64,000 nt of DNA from Microbacterium sp. HD4P20 (GTDB lineage: Bacteria; Actinomycetota; Actinomycetes; Actinomycetales; Microbacteriaceae), in contig NZ_JAHZQZ020000011.1 in NCBI RefSeq assembly GCF_019449275.2, forward strand, positions 310,001 through 374,000, written 5' to 3'. The position numbers and the translations under genes were made by a program. The notes beneath the pieces are model-generated. The model worked only from the letters and a program-made list of their open reading frames with translations. It ran no database searches and was not told where the DNA came from. Positions 1 to 8,300 of the stretch are shown here, in pieces. How positions within the stretch are numbered: the first letter of the stretch is position 1; every line of letters starts with the position of its first letter.

Positions 1-572
1 TGACCTTCGACGCGCTCGCGGCCTACGTCTTGGCGAGGATCGACTTCAGGGGGAATCGCCTGCTGCTCATCGTGATCATCGGCAGTCTGATGATTCCGTT
101 CCAGGCCACGCTGATCCCGGTCTATCAGCTCGTCGCCGACTTGGGCTGGATCAATTCCTATGCCGGTCTGATCGTCCCTCGTGCCGCGGACGCGTTCGGG
201 ATCTTCTTCCTCCGCCAGTTCTTCCTCGCACTGCCTCGAGATCTGGACAACGCCGCGCGCATCGACGGGGCGTCCGAGCTGCGGATCTTCTGGAGCGTCG
301 TACTGCCGAACGCGGTTCCTGCGCTGGTGACCCTCGGCGTGTACAACTTCGTCAACAACTGGAACGACCTGTTGTGGCCGCTGGTGCTGACCACAGATCC
401 CGGAATGGGCACCATCACCTCGGGGCTGACCGCACTGACCGGGCCCGGGGGCATCATTCCGCACGGCGTCATGATGGCCGGATCCTTCATCGCTCTCGTC
501 CCCCTGGCGGTCCTCTTCGTCTTCCTTCAGCGGCGCTTCGTGGCGAGCGTGGCCAGTACCGGGCTGAAGTGA
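1..572 (+). CDS. Sugar ABC transporter permease, MalG type (5'-truncated)
   Basis: This is the C-terminal part of an inner-membrane permease of a CUT1 carbohydrate ABC importer. The start lies before the window, and the frame is open from base 3. The coupling loop that docks on the ATPase is visible as NAARIDGASELRIFWSVVLP (EAA motif with conserved G), followed by hydrophobic segments and the usual short C-terminus ending in TGLK. About 190 residues are present of the roughly 280-310 usual for the family. It is the last gene of an operon that lies mostly outside the window. The next gene is a lacI about 105 bp downstream, which serves the following locus. The substrate cannot be told from this fragment. 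Confidence 0.93.
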   Translation, partial: TFDALAAYVLARIDFRGNRLLLIVIIGSLMIPFQATLIPVYQLVADLGWINSYAGLIVPRAADAFGIFFLRQFFLALPRDLDNAARIDGASELRIFWSVVLPNAVPALVTLGVYNFVNNWNDLLWPLVLTTDPGMGTITSGLTALTGPGGIIPHGVMMAGSFIALVPLAVLFVFLQRRFVASVASTGLK

Positions 573-629
573 TGATCACTACGCCGACGGAGTCGCCTCG
601 CCCCGCGGGTCGCGTGACGGGCCGATTTG

Positions 630-643
630 TTACAACGTTGCAG
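630..643. promoter_or_regulatory. Probable LacI operator upstream of the arabinan lacI
   Basis: The sequence TTACAACGTTGCAG contains the ACAACGTTG core that recurs as a long palindrome at 1749-1776 in front of the binding-protein gene. It lies about 35 bp before the lacI start, so autoregulation by that LacI is likely. The regulator-site pairing is inferred from the shared core and adjacency. Confidence 0.6.
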
Positions 644-677
644 CACGGCGGTAGTGTGACGACCGAGAGGGGGACGT

Positions 678-1697
678 ATGGCGGCGACGCTTCATGACGT
701 GGCTCGGTTGGCAGGAGTGTCGATCAAGACCGTATCCAACGTGATCAACGACTATCCGCACGTGCGCCCGACGACTCGCGAGCGGGTGCAGGCAGCGATC
801 TCGGAGTTGGATTACACCCCCAATCTCACTGCGCGCAACCTCCGATCCGGACGCACGGGGACCATCGGGCTCGCCGTGCCCGACCTGGGGCTCGCGTATT
901 TCGCCGAGCTCGCGGCGGAGGTGATCGCGGAAGCCGAACGCGCCGGTGTCAGCGTCCTCGTCGAGCAGACCGGATCGGACCGCCACCGCGAGTTGGACCT
1001 GCTGCGCAGCGCTCAACGCAAGCTCACCGACGGATTGATCTTCAGCCCGCTGGGTATGAGCCAAGAAGACGTCGGGTACCTGGACGTGCCGTACCCGATG
1101 GTTCTTCTGGGTGAGCGGATCTTCGACGGTCCTGTCGACCACGTGACGATGCGGAATGTCGAGGCCGCCAAAGAGGCGACGCGGTCTCTCCTCGGCGCGG
1201 GCAGACAACGCATCGCCGTCATCGGCGCGCACAATGGCGAGGTGATCGGCTCGGCCGGGCTGCGCCTGCGGGGACATCTGGAAGCGCTTGAAGAGGCGGG
1301 TGTGGCCATGGATCCCGACCTGATCGGCTACACGACGTTGTGGCATCGTGCGAACGGAGCCCTCACCATGCGAGAGCTGCTCGCACGTGGTGTCGATTTC
1401 GACGCCGTGTTCGGGCTCAACGACACGCTGGCGCTGGGTGCGATGAGGGTGCTGCAAGAGGCCGGCCGCAGCATCCCCGATGACGTCGCGGTGATCGGGT
1501 GGGACGACCTCGATGAAGCCCAGTACTCGATTCCATCGCTCACCACGGTGGCCCCGGGCAGAACCTGGATCGCCCACACCGCAGTGCAGACCCTTCTTGA
1601 GCGCATCAAGAACCCGGATGCCGCCGCCGAGCCCCGACTGCGGCTCGCGGACTTCCGCATCGTGGAGCGCGAATCCGCGCGTCTCACAGAACGATAA
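678..1697 (+). CDS. LacI family transcriptional regulator (arabinan locus)
   Basis: This is a DNA-binding repressor of 339 residues, the normal LacI length. The N-terminal helix-turn-helix (residues about 5-25, LHDVARLAGVSIKTVSNVIN) is followed by the hinge helix (NLTARNLRSG) and a periplasmic-binding-like effector domain, which includes the late FGLNDTLALGAMRVL and VIGWDDLDEAQYSIPSLTTV segments typical of the family. The start at 678 has a strong GAGAGGGGG ribosome-binding site. It sits between the end of one ABC operon and the start of the arabinan locus. ACAACGTT-core sites precede both this gene and the next, so it probably represses itself and the importer/glycosidase operon. The effector is likely arabinose or an arabino-oligosaccharide (inference from neighbours). 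Confidence 0.93.
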   Translation: MAATLHDVARLAGVSIKTVSNVINDYPHVRPTTRERVQAAISELDYTPNLTARNLRSGRTGTIGLAVPDLGLAYFAELAAEVIAEAERAGVSVLVEQTGSDRHRELDLLRSAQRKLTDGLIFSPLGMSQEDVGYLDVPYPMVLLGERIFDGPVDHVTMRNVEAAKEATRSLLGAGRQRIAVIGAHNGEVIGSAGLRLRGHLEALEEAGVAMDPDLIGYTTLWHRANGALTMRELLARGVDFDAVFGLNDTLALGAMRVLQEAGRSIPDDVAVIGWDDLDEAQYSIPSLTTVAPGRTWIAHTAVQTLLERIKNPDAAAEPRLRLADFRIVERESARLTER

Positions 1698-1715
1698 CGC
1701 TGCTCGCGACCGAGC

Positions 1716-1776
1716 TTGACAAGCCGCGGACGCTTCAGGCATAGTCCTTTACAACGTTAGAATTCCAACGTTGTAA
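1716..1776 (+). promoter_or_regulatory. Promoter and 28-bp palindromic LacI operator of the arabinan operon
   Basis: A -35 box TTGACA (1716-1721) is followed after 18 bp by CATAGT (1740-1745). Three bases further on lies a 28-bp inverted repeat (1749-1776) with arms beginning TTACAACGTT and ending AACGTTGTAA. It is centred on GAATTC, and only one symmetric base pair does not match. Placed over the transcription start, it would block initiation. The same core is found upstream of lacI at 630-643. Confidence 0.75.
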
Positions 1777-1858
1777 GTGAGCTCGACGCCGAGAGTGCCG
1801 AGGGCTCGCGCCCACTCGAAGACATCGGTGTCCGCACCTCGAGAGAAAGCACACAGCC

Positions 1859-3193
1859 ATGAAGTCGAAGAGGATTCTGGCCGGGATCGGCGTCGCGGCG
1901 GCGACGGCGGCAGCCCTCACCGGATGCGCAGGCGGCCCTGCAGAGGCATCCTGCACGAACGAGATCGTCAACCCCGACGCGACGCAGGTGTCGGTCTGGG
2001 CCTGGTACCCCGCGTTCGAGGAAGTCGTCGATCTCTTCAATGAGACCCACGACGACGTTCAGGTCTGCTGGACGAACGCCGGCCAGGGCAACGACGAGTA
2101 CACCAAGTTCTCCACCGCGATCGAATCCGGCAGCGGAGCGCCCGACGTCATCATGCTCGAGGCGGAGGTGCTCTCGAGCTTCTCGATCCGTGACGCACTG
2201 GTCGACCTGTCGGAGTACGGCGCCGCCGACGTGAAGGGCGACTACACGGAGGGCGCGTGGAAGGACGTCTCGTCCGGCGACGCCGTCTATGCGATCCCGG
2301 TGGACGGTGGCCCGATGGGCATGCTCTACCGGCAAGACATCCTCGACGAGCACGGCATCACGCCGCCGACGACGTGGGATGAGTTCGCCGCCGCCGCGAA
2401 GACGCTGAAGGATGCCGGAGCCCCCGGCGTCATCGCCGACTTCCCGCCGAACGGCCGCGCCTACACGCAGGCGCTGTTCGCCCAGGCCGGCGCCGCGCCG
2501 TTCGAGTACGACAACGCGACGCCGGGCGAGATCGGCATCGAGGTCAACGACCAGGGTTCCAAGGATGTCCTCGCTTACTGGGCCGACCTGGCTGAGCAGG
2601 GTCTCGTCGCGGTAGATGAGGCATTCACCGCCGACTACAACACGATGCTGGTGGACGGCACCTACGCCATCTACGTCGCCGCGGCGTGGGGCCCGGGCTA
2701 CCTGCAGGGGCTCGAGGGCACCGACGACTCCGCGGTGTGGCGCGCAGCTCCCGTCCCGCAGTGGGACGCGGCCAACCCGGTGCAGATCAACTGGGGAGGC
2801 TCGACCTTCGCGGTGACCTCGCAGGCAGAGGACAAGGAGGCCGCGGCGCTCGTGGCCAAGGAGATCTTCGGCACCGAGGAGGCGTGGAAGATCGGCATCG
2901 AGCAGGCCGCGCTGTTCCCGCTGTGGAAGCCGATCCTCGAGTCGGACTACTTCCGCGACCTGGAGTACCCGTTCTTCGGCGGTCAGCAGATCAACAAGGA
3001 CGTGTTCCTCGAGGCCGCCGCCGGCTACTCGGGCTTCACCTTCAGCCCCTTCCAGAACTACGCGTACGACCAGCTGCAGGAGGAGGTCACGGCCGTCGTC
3101 GTTGACAACTCGAAGGATGCCGGCCAGGCGCTGGACGACCTGCAGGCGACGCTCGAGACATATGCGAAGGACCAGGGGTTCGAGCTGAAGTAG
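1859..3193 (+). CDS. Sugar ABC transporter substrate-binding lipoprotein
   Basis: This is the extracellular solute-binding protein (SBP) of a CUT1 importer, 444 residues. A basic N-terminus and hydrophobic stretch end in a lipobox (ALTGC, Cys23), so the mature protein is lipid-anchored outside the membrane. The SBP_bac_1 fold is supported by VSVWAWYPAFEEVVDLFNET near the mature N-terminus and by IPVDGGPMGMLYRQDILDEH around residue 145. It is the first gene of a unit with two permeases, GH51 and GH43. Arabino-oligosaccharides are therefore the likely ligand, by analogy with AraN/AbnE-type systems. The gene is followed by a stable hairpin (3203-3230) before the permeases. Confidence 0.93.
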   Translation: MKSKRILAGIGVAAATAAALTGCAGGPAEASCTNEIVNPDATQVSVWAWYPAFEEVVDLFNETHDDVQVCWTNAGQGNDEYTKFSTAIESGSGAPDVIMLEAEVLSSFSIRDALVDLSEYGAADVKGDYTEGAWKDVSSGDAVYAIPVDGGPMGMLYRQDILDEHGITPPTTWDEFAAAAKTLKDAGAPGVIADFPPNGRAYTQALFAQAGAAPFEYDNATPGEIGIEVNDQGSKDVLAYWADLAEQGLVAVDEAFTADYNTMLVDGTYAIYVAAAWGPGYLQGLEGTDDSAVWRAAPVPQWDAANPVQINWGGSTFAVTSQAEDKEAAALVAKEIFGTEEAWKIGIEQAALFPLWKPILESDYFRDLEYPFFGGQQINKDVFLEAAAGYSGFTFSPFQNYAYDQLQEEVTAVVVDNSKDAGQALDDLQATLETYAKDQGFELK

Positions 3194-3202
3194 TGGCACG
3201 AC

Positions 3203-3230
3203 GGGTGGGCCGGTCTCGGCCGGCCCACCC
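3203..3230 (+). terminator. Intra-operon hairpin after the binding-protein gene
   Basis: GGGTGGGCCGG (3203-3213) pairs with CCGGCCCACCC (3220-3230) in the 70-bp gap between the binding-protein stop and the first permease. No T-run follows. Such hairpins often stabilise the binding-protein message or partly terminate before the membrane genes. Similar hairpins follow the other two complete binding-protein genes in this window. Confidence 0.6.
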
Positions 3231-3263
3231 CCGTCCCGCTCGTCCCACTCGAGGAGAACCTTC

Positions 3264-4190
3264 ATGACCACGCTCACCGTCGACGCCCCTCCGGCGTCAT
3301 CGCGCCGACGCGGTGCCATCCGTCGGCGCCAGAACATCGGCTGGCTCTTCGTCACGCCGTTCCTCGTCGTCTTCGCAGCCTTCCTCGTGTTCCCGCTCAT
3401 CTACGCGTTCGGGATGAGCCTGTTCAGCTCGACGCTGGCCACGGGCACGCGGTTCGTCGGCGCCGAGAACTACGCCAAGGCGTTCACCGACCCGCTGTTC
3501 CTGGGCGGCCTGGGCCGCGTCCTGCTCTACGCGGTCGTCATGATCCCCGTGCAGTTGATCGTCGCGCTCGTCGCGGCCCTGGTCCTCGACACGCTCGCTA
3601 CCTGGCTCTCGAAGCTCTCGCGTCTGCTGATCTTCGCTCCCTACGCGATCCCCGTGGTCATCGGCGCCTTGATGTGGAGCTTCCTGTACAGCCCCCGCTT
3701 CGGTCCGGCCGGCACGATCTTCGAGCTCTTCGGGATGACCGCGCCGAACTTCCTGGCGGCGGACTCGATCTTCTACAGCCTGGTCAACGTGGTCGCCTGG
3801 CAGTGGTCGGGCTATTACATGATCGTCATCTATGCGGCCCTCCGGTCGATCGATCCGTCGCTGTACGAGGCGGCGCGCATCGACGGCGCCAACGGCTGGC
3901 AGATCGCGACGCGCATCAAGGTTCCGATGATCTCGTCGTCGATGATCATGGTCATCACGTTCGCCATCATCGGCACGCTCCAGTTCTTCACCGAGCCGAC
4001 CATCCTCCGCAGCGTCGCCTCGGGAGCCCTTCCCGCCGATTACACGCCGAACATGTACGCGTTCGCGCTCGCGTTCAGTTACAGCCAGTTCAACTACGCC
4101 GCCACGATCGCGTTCTCGCTCGGAGTGCTGGTGTTCATCGGTTCGTTCGGATTCCTGTTCCTCACGCGCAAGCAGAGCGGATTGAAGTGA
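3264..4190 (+). CDS. Sugar ABC transporter permease, MalF type
   Basis: This is a 308-residue inner-membrane subunit with about six hydrophobic segments, beginning near residue 27 (IGWLFVTPFLVVFAAFLVFP). The EAA loop reads YEAARIDGANGWQIATRIKV (about 200-220), the contact site for an ATPase. The start at 3264 has a GAGGAG ribosome-binding site. The stop codon overlaps the next start by one base (TGATG), so the two permeases are translationally coupled. It forms the transmembrane pore with the following gene for uptake of arabinose-containing oligosaccharides. No ATPase gene is present in the operon. Confidence 0.93.
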   Translation: MTTLTVDAPPASSRRRGAIRRRQNIGWLFVTPFLVVFAAFLVFPLIYAFGMSLFSSTLATGTRFVGAENYAKAFTDPLFLGGLGRVLLYAVVMIPVQLIVALVAALVLDTLATWLSKLSRLLIFAPYAIPVVIGALMWSFLYSPRFGPAGTIFELFGMTAPNFLAADSIFYSLVNVVAWQWSGYYMIVIYAALRSIDPSLYEAARIDGANGWQIATRIKVPMISSSMIMVITFAIIGTLQFFTEPTILRSVASGALPADYTPNMYAFALAFSYSQFNYAATIAFSLGVLVFIGSFGFLFLTRKQSGLK

Positions 4191-5122
4191 TGGCCGTCCT
4201 GAATCCCGATTCCCTCGACACGCGCACGCTCAGTACGTCCGGGTCGCCGCGCGCCGCCGCAGGCCGCGCGCGTGGCGCCAAGGGCGGGCGACGTATCGGG
4301 TCGCATGTCCTTCTGATCATCCTGTCGATCTACTTCGTCATACCGATCTGGTGGCTCTTCGTCGCCGCGACCAAGAGCACGGGCAGCCTGTTCGCAAGCC
4401 CGGCGTTCTGGTTCGACGACCCGGCCGCATTCTTCACGAACGTCGCAGGACTGTTCGAGCACCAGGGCGGCATCTACTGGCGGTGGCTGGGCAACTCGTT
4501 CCTCTATGCTTTCGCCGGCGGAATCGGCGCGACCGTCATCGCGGTGCTCGCGGGCTACGGGTTCGCCAAGTACGGCTTCCGCGGCCGTGGTGTCATGTTC
4601 GGCATGATCCTCGGCTCCGTGATGGTGCCCCTCACGGCCCTCGTCATTCCGACCTTCATGCTGCTGAGTCAGTACGGGCTGATAAATACGCCATGGGCGG
4701 TGATCCTGCCTTCGCTGCTGAACCCGTTCGGCGTCTACCTCATGCGGGTGTACACACAGGATGCCGTCCCCGATGAACTGCTGGAGGCGGCGCGCATCGA
4801 CGGCGCAGGCGAGTGGCGGACGTTCACGACCATCGTCGTGCCGTTGCTGCGACCCGCCATCGTCACCGTGCTCCTGCTGTCGATCGTCGGCACATGGAAC
4901 AACTTCTTCCTGCCCCTCGCGGTGCTGACCGGGCCCGAACTGCTCCCGGTCACCGTCGGGCTGAATCGCTGGCTGACGCTGTCGAACGCCGGCGCGGGAG
5001 GGGAGCAGGTGTGGAACCTCATCACGACAGGTGCGTTCATCTCGGTGGTGCCACTGCTGCTGTCGTTCCTGCTCCTGCAGCGCTACTGGCAAGGCGGGCT
5101 CGCGATCGGGAGCGTCAAGTAG
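4190..5122 (+). CDS. Sugar ABC transporter permease, MalG type
   Basis: This is the second permease, 310 residues from the ATG at 4190, which overlaps the MalF stop by one base. An upstream in-frame extension exists but runs through the preceding gene and is ignored. The first transmembrane segment is around residues 38-60 (HVLLIILSIYFVIPIWWLFV). The EAA loop is LEAARIDGAGEWRTFTTIVV, and the C-terminus ends in GLAIGSVK, as is usual for MalG-like proteins. It is the partner of the MalF-type gene at 3264-4190. A 58-bp gap separates it from the GH51 gene. Confidence 0.93.
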   Translation: MAVLNPDSLDTRTLSTSGSPRAAAGRARGAKGGRRIGSHVLLIILSIYFVIPIWWLFVAATKSTGSLFASPAFWFDDPAAFFTNVAGLFEHQGGIYWRWLGNSFLYAFAGGIGATVIAVLAGYGFAKYGFRGRGVMFGMILGSVMVPLTALVIPTFMLLSQYGLINTPWAVILPSLLNPFGVYLMRVYTQDAVPDELLEAARIDGAGEWRTFTTIVVPLLRPAIVTVLLLSIVGTWNNFFLPLAVLTGPELLPVTVGLNRWLTLSNAGAGGEQVWNLITTGAFISVVPLLLSFLLLQRYWQGGLAIGSVK

Positions 5123-5180
5123 ACCTCTGACCGCGGCATCCCTCCCCTGTTTCGCACTCGTCTTGAAAGAAAGCAGAACC

Positions 5181-6692
5181 ATGTCTTCCGCACGCATCAC
5201 CGTCGACCCCCATTTCTCGATCGGTGCCGTCCGCCGCGCCCTGTTCGGCGGTTTCGTGGAGCACCTCGGCCGTCACGTGTACGACGGAATCTACGAGCCC
5301 GGCCATGAGAGCGCCGACGCCGATGGATTCCGGCGCGACGTCGTCGATCTCGTCAAGGAGCTGGGCGTCTCGACGATCCGCTATCCGGGCGGCAACTTCG
5401 TGTCGGGCTTCCGGTGGGAAGACAGCGTCGGCCCGCGCGAGCAGCGGCCGCGCCGCCTCGACCTGGCGTGGCACTCCACGGAGACGAACGAGGTCGGCCT
5501 GCACGAGTTCCAGGAGTGGCTCGACAAGGTGGGCAGTGAGCTGATGCTCGCGGTCAACCTCGGGACGCGCGGAACGCTCGAGGCGCTCGACCTCCTCGAG
5601 TACTCGAACATCCCGGATGGCACCGCTCTCAGCGAGCAGCGCAAGGCGAACGGGCGCACCGACCCGTTCGGCGTCAAGGTATGGTGCCTCGGCAACGAGA
5701 TGGACGGGCCGTGGCAGCTCGGGCACCGTTCGGCGGACGACTACGGCAAGATCGCCTCGCAGACCGCGAAGGCGATGCGCCAGCTCGACCCCTCCATCCA
5801 GCTGGTGGCGTGCGGCTCGTCCAGCGCCCACATGCCGACGTTCGGCGAGTGGGAGCGGGTGGTGCTGACGCACGCCTACGACGATGTCGACATGATCTCG
5901 TGCCACGCGTACTACGAGGAGCGCAACGGCGATCTCGGCAGCTTCCTGGCATCGGCCGTCGACATGGACGGATTCATCGAGACCGTCGTCGCCACGGCCG
6001 ATCATGTCAAGGCGGTCAAGGGCTCCGACAAGCAGATCGACATCTCGTTCGACGAGTGGAACGTCTGGTACATCGACCGCTTCCACAACGTCGACAAGAT
6101 CGAGGGTCTCGACAACTGGCCGATCGCGCCGCGCCTGCTGGAGGACGTGTACTCGGTCGCCGACGCGGTCGTCTTCGGCAATCTGATGATCTCGCTGCTC
6201 AAACACGCCGACCGCGTCGCGAGCGCCTCGCTGGCGCAGCTCGTGAACGTCATCGCCCCGATCATGACCGAGCCGGGGGGTCCGGCGTGGCGGCAGACGA
6301 CGTTCTACCCGTTCTCGATCACGTCGCGTCTTGCCCGGGGTGAGGCGCTGCAGCTCAAGCTGGAGGCGCCGACCTACTCCACCGAGGCGTACGGCGACGT
6401 GCCGCTGGTCGACGCGGTAGCCACCCACGATGCCCAAGCCGGTGCGACCGCGATCTTCCTCGTCAACCGCAGCCAGACGGAGGCGCTCACGGTGACCGCC
6501 GACGTCTCGAGCCTCGGCGACGTCGCCATCACCGAGACGCACACGCTGGCCGACGATGACGTGTATGCCAAGAACACGCTCGAGGACCGCGAGCGCGTGG
6601 CACCGCGCCCCAACGACTCCGCAGGGGTCGCGGACGGCACTTTGACCATCACCCTGCCGCCGGTCTCCTGGACAGCGATCGCGTTGTCGTGA
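5181..6692 (+). CDS. abfA: Alpha-L-arabinofuranosidase, GH51
   Basis: This is a cytoplasmic retaining arabinofuranosidase (EC 3.2.1.55), 503 residues, about the usual length. It has no signal peptide. Family GH51 landmarks are the N-terminal FGGFVEHLGRHVYDGIYEP, RYPGGNFVSGFRWED, the acid/base in CLGNEMDGPW (Glu173) and the nucleophile in SFDEWNVWY (Glu292). A C-terminal beta domain follows from about residue 390. The start at 5181 was chosen because it gives the conserved N-terminus; the longer in-frame extension overlaps the permease. It probably releases L-arabinose from imported arabino- or arabinoxylo-oligosaccharides. Its stop overlaps the next GTG start by 4 bp. Confidence 0.95.
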   Translation: MSSARITVDPHFSIGAVRRALFGGFVEHLGRHVYDGIYEPGHESADADGFRRDVVDLVKELGVSTIRYPGGNFVSGFRWEDSVGPREQRPRRLDLAWHSTETNEVGLHEFQEWLDKVGSELMLAVNLGTRGTLEALDLLEYSNIPDGTALSEQRKANGRTDPFGVKVWCLGNEMDGPWQLGHRSADDYGKIASQTAKAMRQLDPSIQLVACGSSSAHMPTFGEWERVVLTHAYDDVDMISCHAYYEERNGDLGSFLASAVDMDGFIETVVATADHVKAVKGSDKQIDISFDEWNVWYIDRFHNVDKIEGLDNWPIAPRLLEDVYSVADAVVFGNLMISLLKHADRVASASLAQLVNVIAPIMTEPGGPAWRQTTFYPFSITSRLARGEALQLKLEAPTYSTEAYGDVPLVDAVATHDAQAGATAIFLVNRSQTEALTVTADVSSLGDVAITETHTLADDDVYAKNTLEDRERVAPRPNDSAGVADGTLTITLPPVSWTAIALS

Positions 6693-7669
6693 CCCTACGT
6701 CGCATGGCCACCGCCCTCGCCCTGGCAGGGGCGGTGGCCGTCGCCGCAACCGGCTGCGCCGCCGGCGCGAGCGACCTCGCAGGCGACCTCGACACCCACG
6801 ATCCGGCGCTCGCGAAGCAAGGCGACGAATGGTTCGTCTACTCGACCGGGAATGGACTCGTCGCCGACGGCAATGTGCAGATCCGGTCGTCCTCCGACGG
6901 CATCACGTGGCGCTACCGCGGTGAGGTGTGGGACGACAAGCCGGGCTGGCTGACCGAGCAGGTTCCGGGTGTGGACAATCTGTGGGCGCCCGAACTCATC
7001 GAGCACGGCGGCACGTGGTACCTGTACTACTCCGCATCCACTTTCGGCGAGAACCGGTCGACGATCGCCCTGGCGACGAACACGACGCTGGACCCGGACG
7101 ATCCCGGCTACGAGTGGGTCGACCGGGGCGAGGTGTTCTCCTCGACGTCGGCCGATGATTTCAACGCGATCGACCCGGGCATCGCGGTCGATGAAGACGG
7201 CACGCCGTGGATGGCGTTCGGCTCGTTCTGGAGCGGCATCCGAATGGTGCAGCTCGAGTGGCCGAGCGGGCTCCGCGCGGGTGACGAGGAGCCGCTGCGG
7301 CTGGCCGATCGCCAGCTGCCGCCCAACGCCGTCGAGGCGCCGTATCTTCTGTCGCATGGCGAGCACTGGTATCTGTTCGTCTCGATGGACAGTTGCTGCC
7401 AGGGATCCGACAGCACGTACAAGATCGCTGTCGGCCGCGCCCATGAGATCACCGGGCCCTACGTCGATCGCGAGGGTGTGCCGCTTCTCGAGGGCGGCGG
7501 CACGGTCCTCCTCGAGACGGATGGAAATCGTGTCGGCCCCGGCGGGCAATCCGTCGCGGACGGAATGCTCGCCTTCCACTATTACGACGCGGACCTCGAC
7601 GGTCGGTTCCAGCTGGGCCTCGCGCCGATCGAGTGGGACGCGGACGGCTGGCCGACCGTGAGCTGGTGA
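6689..7669 (+). CDS. Lipid-anchored GH43 arabinanase/arabinosidase
   Basis: This is a five-bladed propeller glycosidase of 326 residues, starting at GTG 6689 and overlapping the GH51 stop (GTGA). The N-terminus is a lipoprotein signal (VAVAATGC, Cys23), so the enzyme is anchored on the cell surface. The GH43 catalytic triad is visible as Asp38 (THDPAL, base), Asp162 (AIDPGIAV, pKa modulator) and Glu216 (NAVEAPYL, acid). The layout resembles endo-1,5-alpha-L-arabinanases, and NLWAPELI is typical. It probably cuts arabinan outside the cell, feeding the importer and GH51. Exo-arabinofuranosidase or xylosidase activity cannot be excluded. Confidence 0.88.
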   Translation: MTLRRMATALALAGAVAVAATGCAAGASDLAGDLDTHDPALAKQGDEWFVYSTGNGLVADGNVQIRSSSDGITWRYRGEVWDDKPGWLTEQVPGVDNLWAPELIEHGGTWYLYYSASTFGENRSTIALATNTTLDPDDPGYEWVDRGEVFSSTSADDFNAIDPGIAVDEDGTPWMAFGSFWSGIRMVQLEWPSGLRAGDEEPLRLADRQLPPNAVEAPYLLSHGEHWYLFVSMDSCCQGSDSTYKIAVGRAHEITGPYVDREGVPLLEGGGTVLLETDGNRVGPGGQSVADGMLAFHYYDADLDGRFQLGLAPIEWDADGWPTVSW

Positions 7670-7676
7670 TTTCAGC

Positions 7677-7713
7677 GGATACCGGATGCCGCGGGCCGCA
7701 GCATCCCGTATCC
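7677..7713. terminator. Bidirectional terminator-like hairpin
   Basis: An imperfect inverted repeat, GGATAC-C-GGATGC-C-GC with GC-A-GCATCC-C-GTATCC and a 5-base loop, sits between the convergent GH43 gene (ends 7669) and the PNPOx-like gene (ends 7728). It could end transcription from both sides. No clear U-tract is present. Confidence 0.55.
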
Positions 7714-7727
7714 CCACGGTCTCGCTG

Positions 7728-8288
7728 TCAGTGCGGGGGTCGCGCGATCGTCCACCCGTCGTCGTCGCGGTCATAGGCCAGTCGCACGTGGCGGCGATCC
7801 GGCGAGCCCTGCCAGAACTCGACGTGATCGGGCACGACGCGCCACAGCACCCAGTCGCCGGGGTCCAGGCTCGTCCGCACGGCGGAGGGGCGACGTGCGA
7901 GGTCGGCGGCGCTCTCGTCCGGGCTCGCCTCGACGACCCGACCCCGCACGCGGACGGCACGCAGCTGCGGCTGCCACCAGAACGACAGGGCCGCTGCCGG
8001 GACGGCCGCCAGCTGCCGGCCCTTCTCGCTCGAGCGCTCCGAGGCGAAGGCCCAGCCCGCGGGGCCGACGTCCTTGAGGATGAGCAGTCGTGCGTCCGGC
8101 ATCCCGTTCGCGTTCACTGTCGCGAGGGTCATCGCGAGCGGCTCGGCGACGCCATCGTCCAGGGCGACCGAGAGCCACTGCAGGAACAGTTCTTCGGGCG
8201 AGGGCGGCAGCCGGGTGAGGTCGAGCGGCGGCGGGCTCCCGGTCAGGGAGGGGACGCCGCGGAGCATCGCGGCGGTGTCGGAGGGCAT
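7728..8288 (-). CDS. Pyridoxamine 5'-phosphate oxidase family protein (PdxH-like)
   Basis: This is a 186-residue flavoprotein of the PNPOx split-barrel fold. DARLLILKDVGPAGWAFASE, EKGRQLAAVPAAALSFWW and QLRAVRVRGRV match the FMN-binding strands of PdxH. The C-terminal VEFWQGSPDRRHVRLAYDR matches the PdxH substrate-binding end (W-x-G-x-x-x-R-x-H-x-R). It may oxidise PNP/PMP to pyridoxal 5'-phosphate. It is somewhat short and carries only the core motifs, so a related FMN-dependent role is possible. It shares orientation with the DUF4386 gene, 12 bp downstream of it, and is probably co-transcribed. Confidence 0.8.
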   Translation of the reverse strand: MPSDTAAMLRGVPSLTGSPPPLDLTRLPPSPEELFLQWLSVALDDGVAEPLAMTLATVNANGMPDARLLILKDVGPAGWAFASERSSEKGRQLAAVPAAALSFWWQPQLRAVRVRGRVVEASPDESAADLARRPSAVRTSLDPGDWVLWRVVPDHVEFWQGSPDRRHVRLAYDRDDDGWTIARPPH

Positions 8289-8300
8289 GCCGCCATCGTT

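Noticed and set aside
1757..3400. Long minus-strand frame over the arabinan binding-protein gene
   Set aside because: Composition is typical of an antisense shadow, and it runs through the promoter/operator and the hairpin. The plus-strand lipoprotein is certain.
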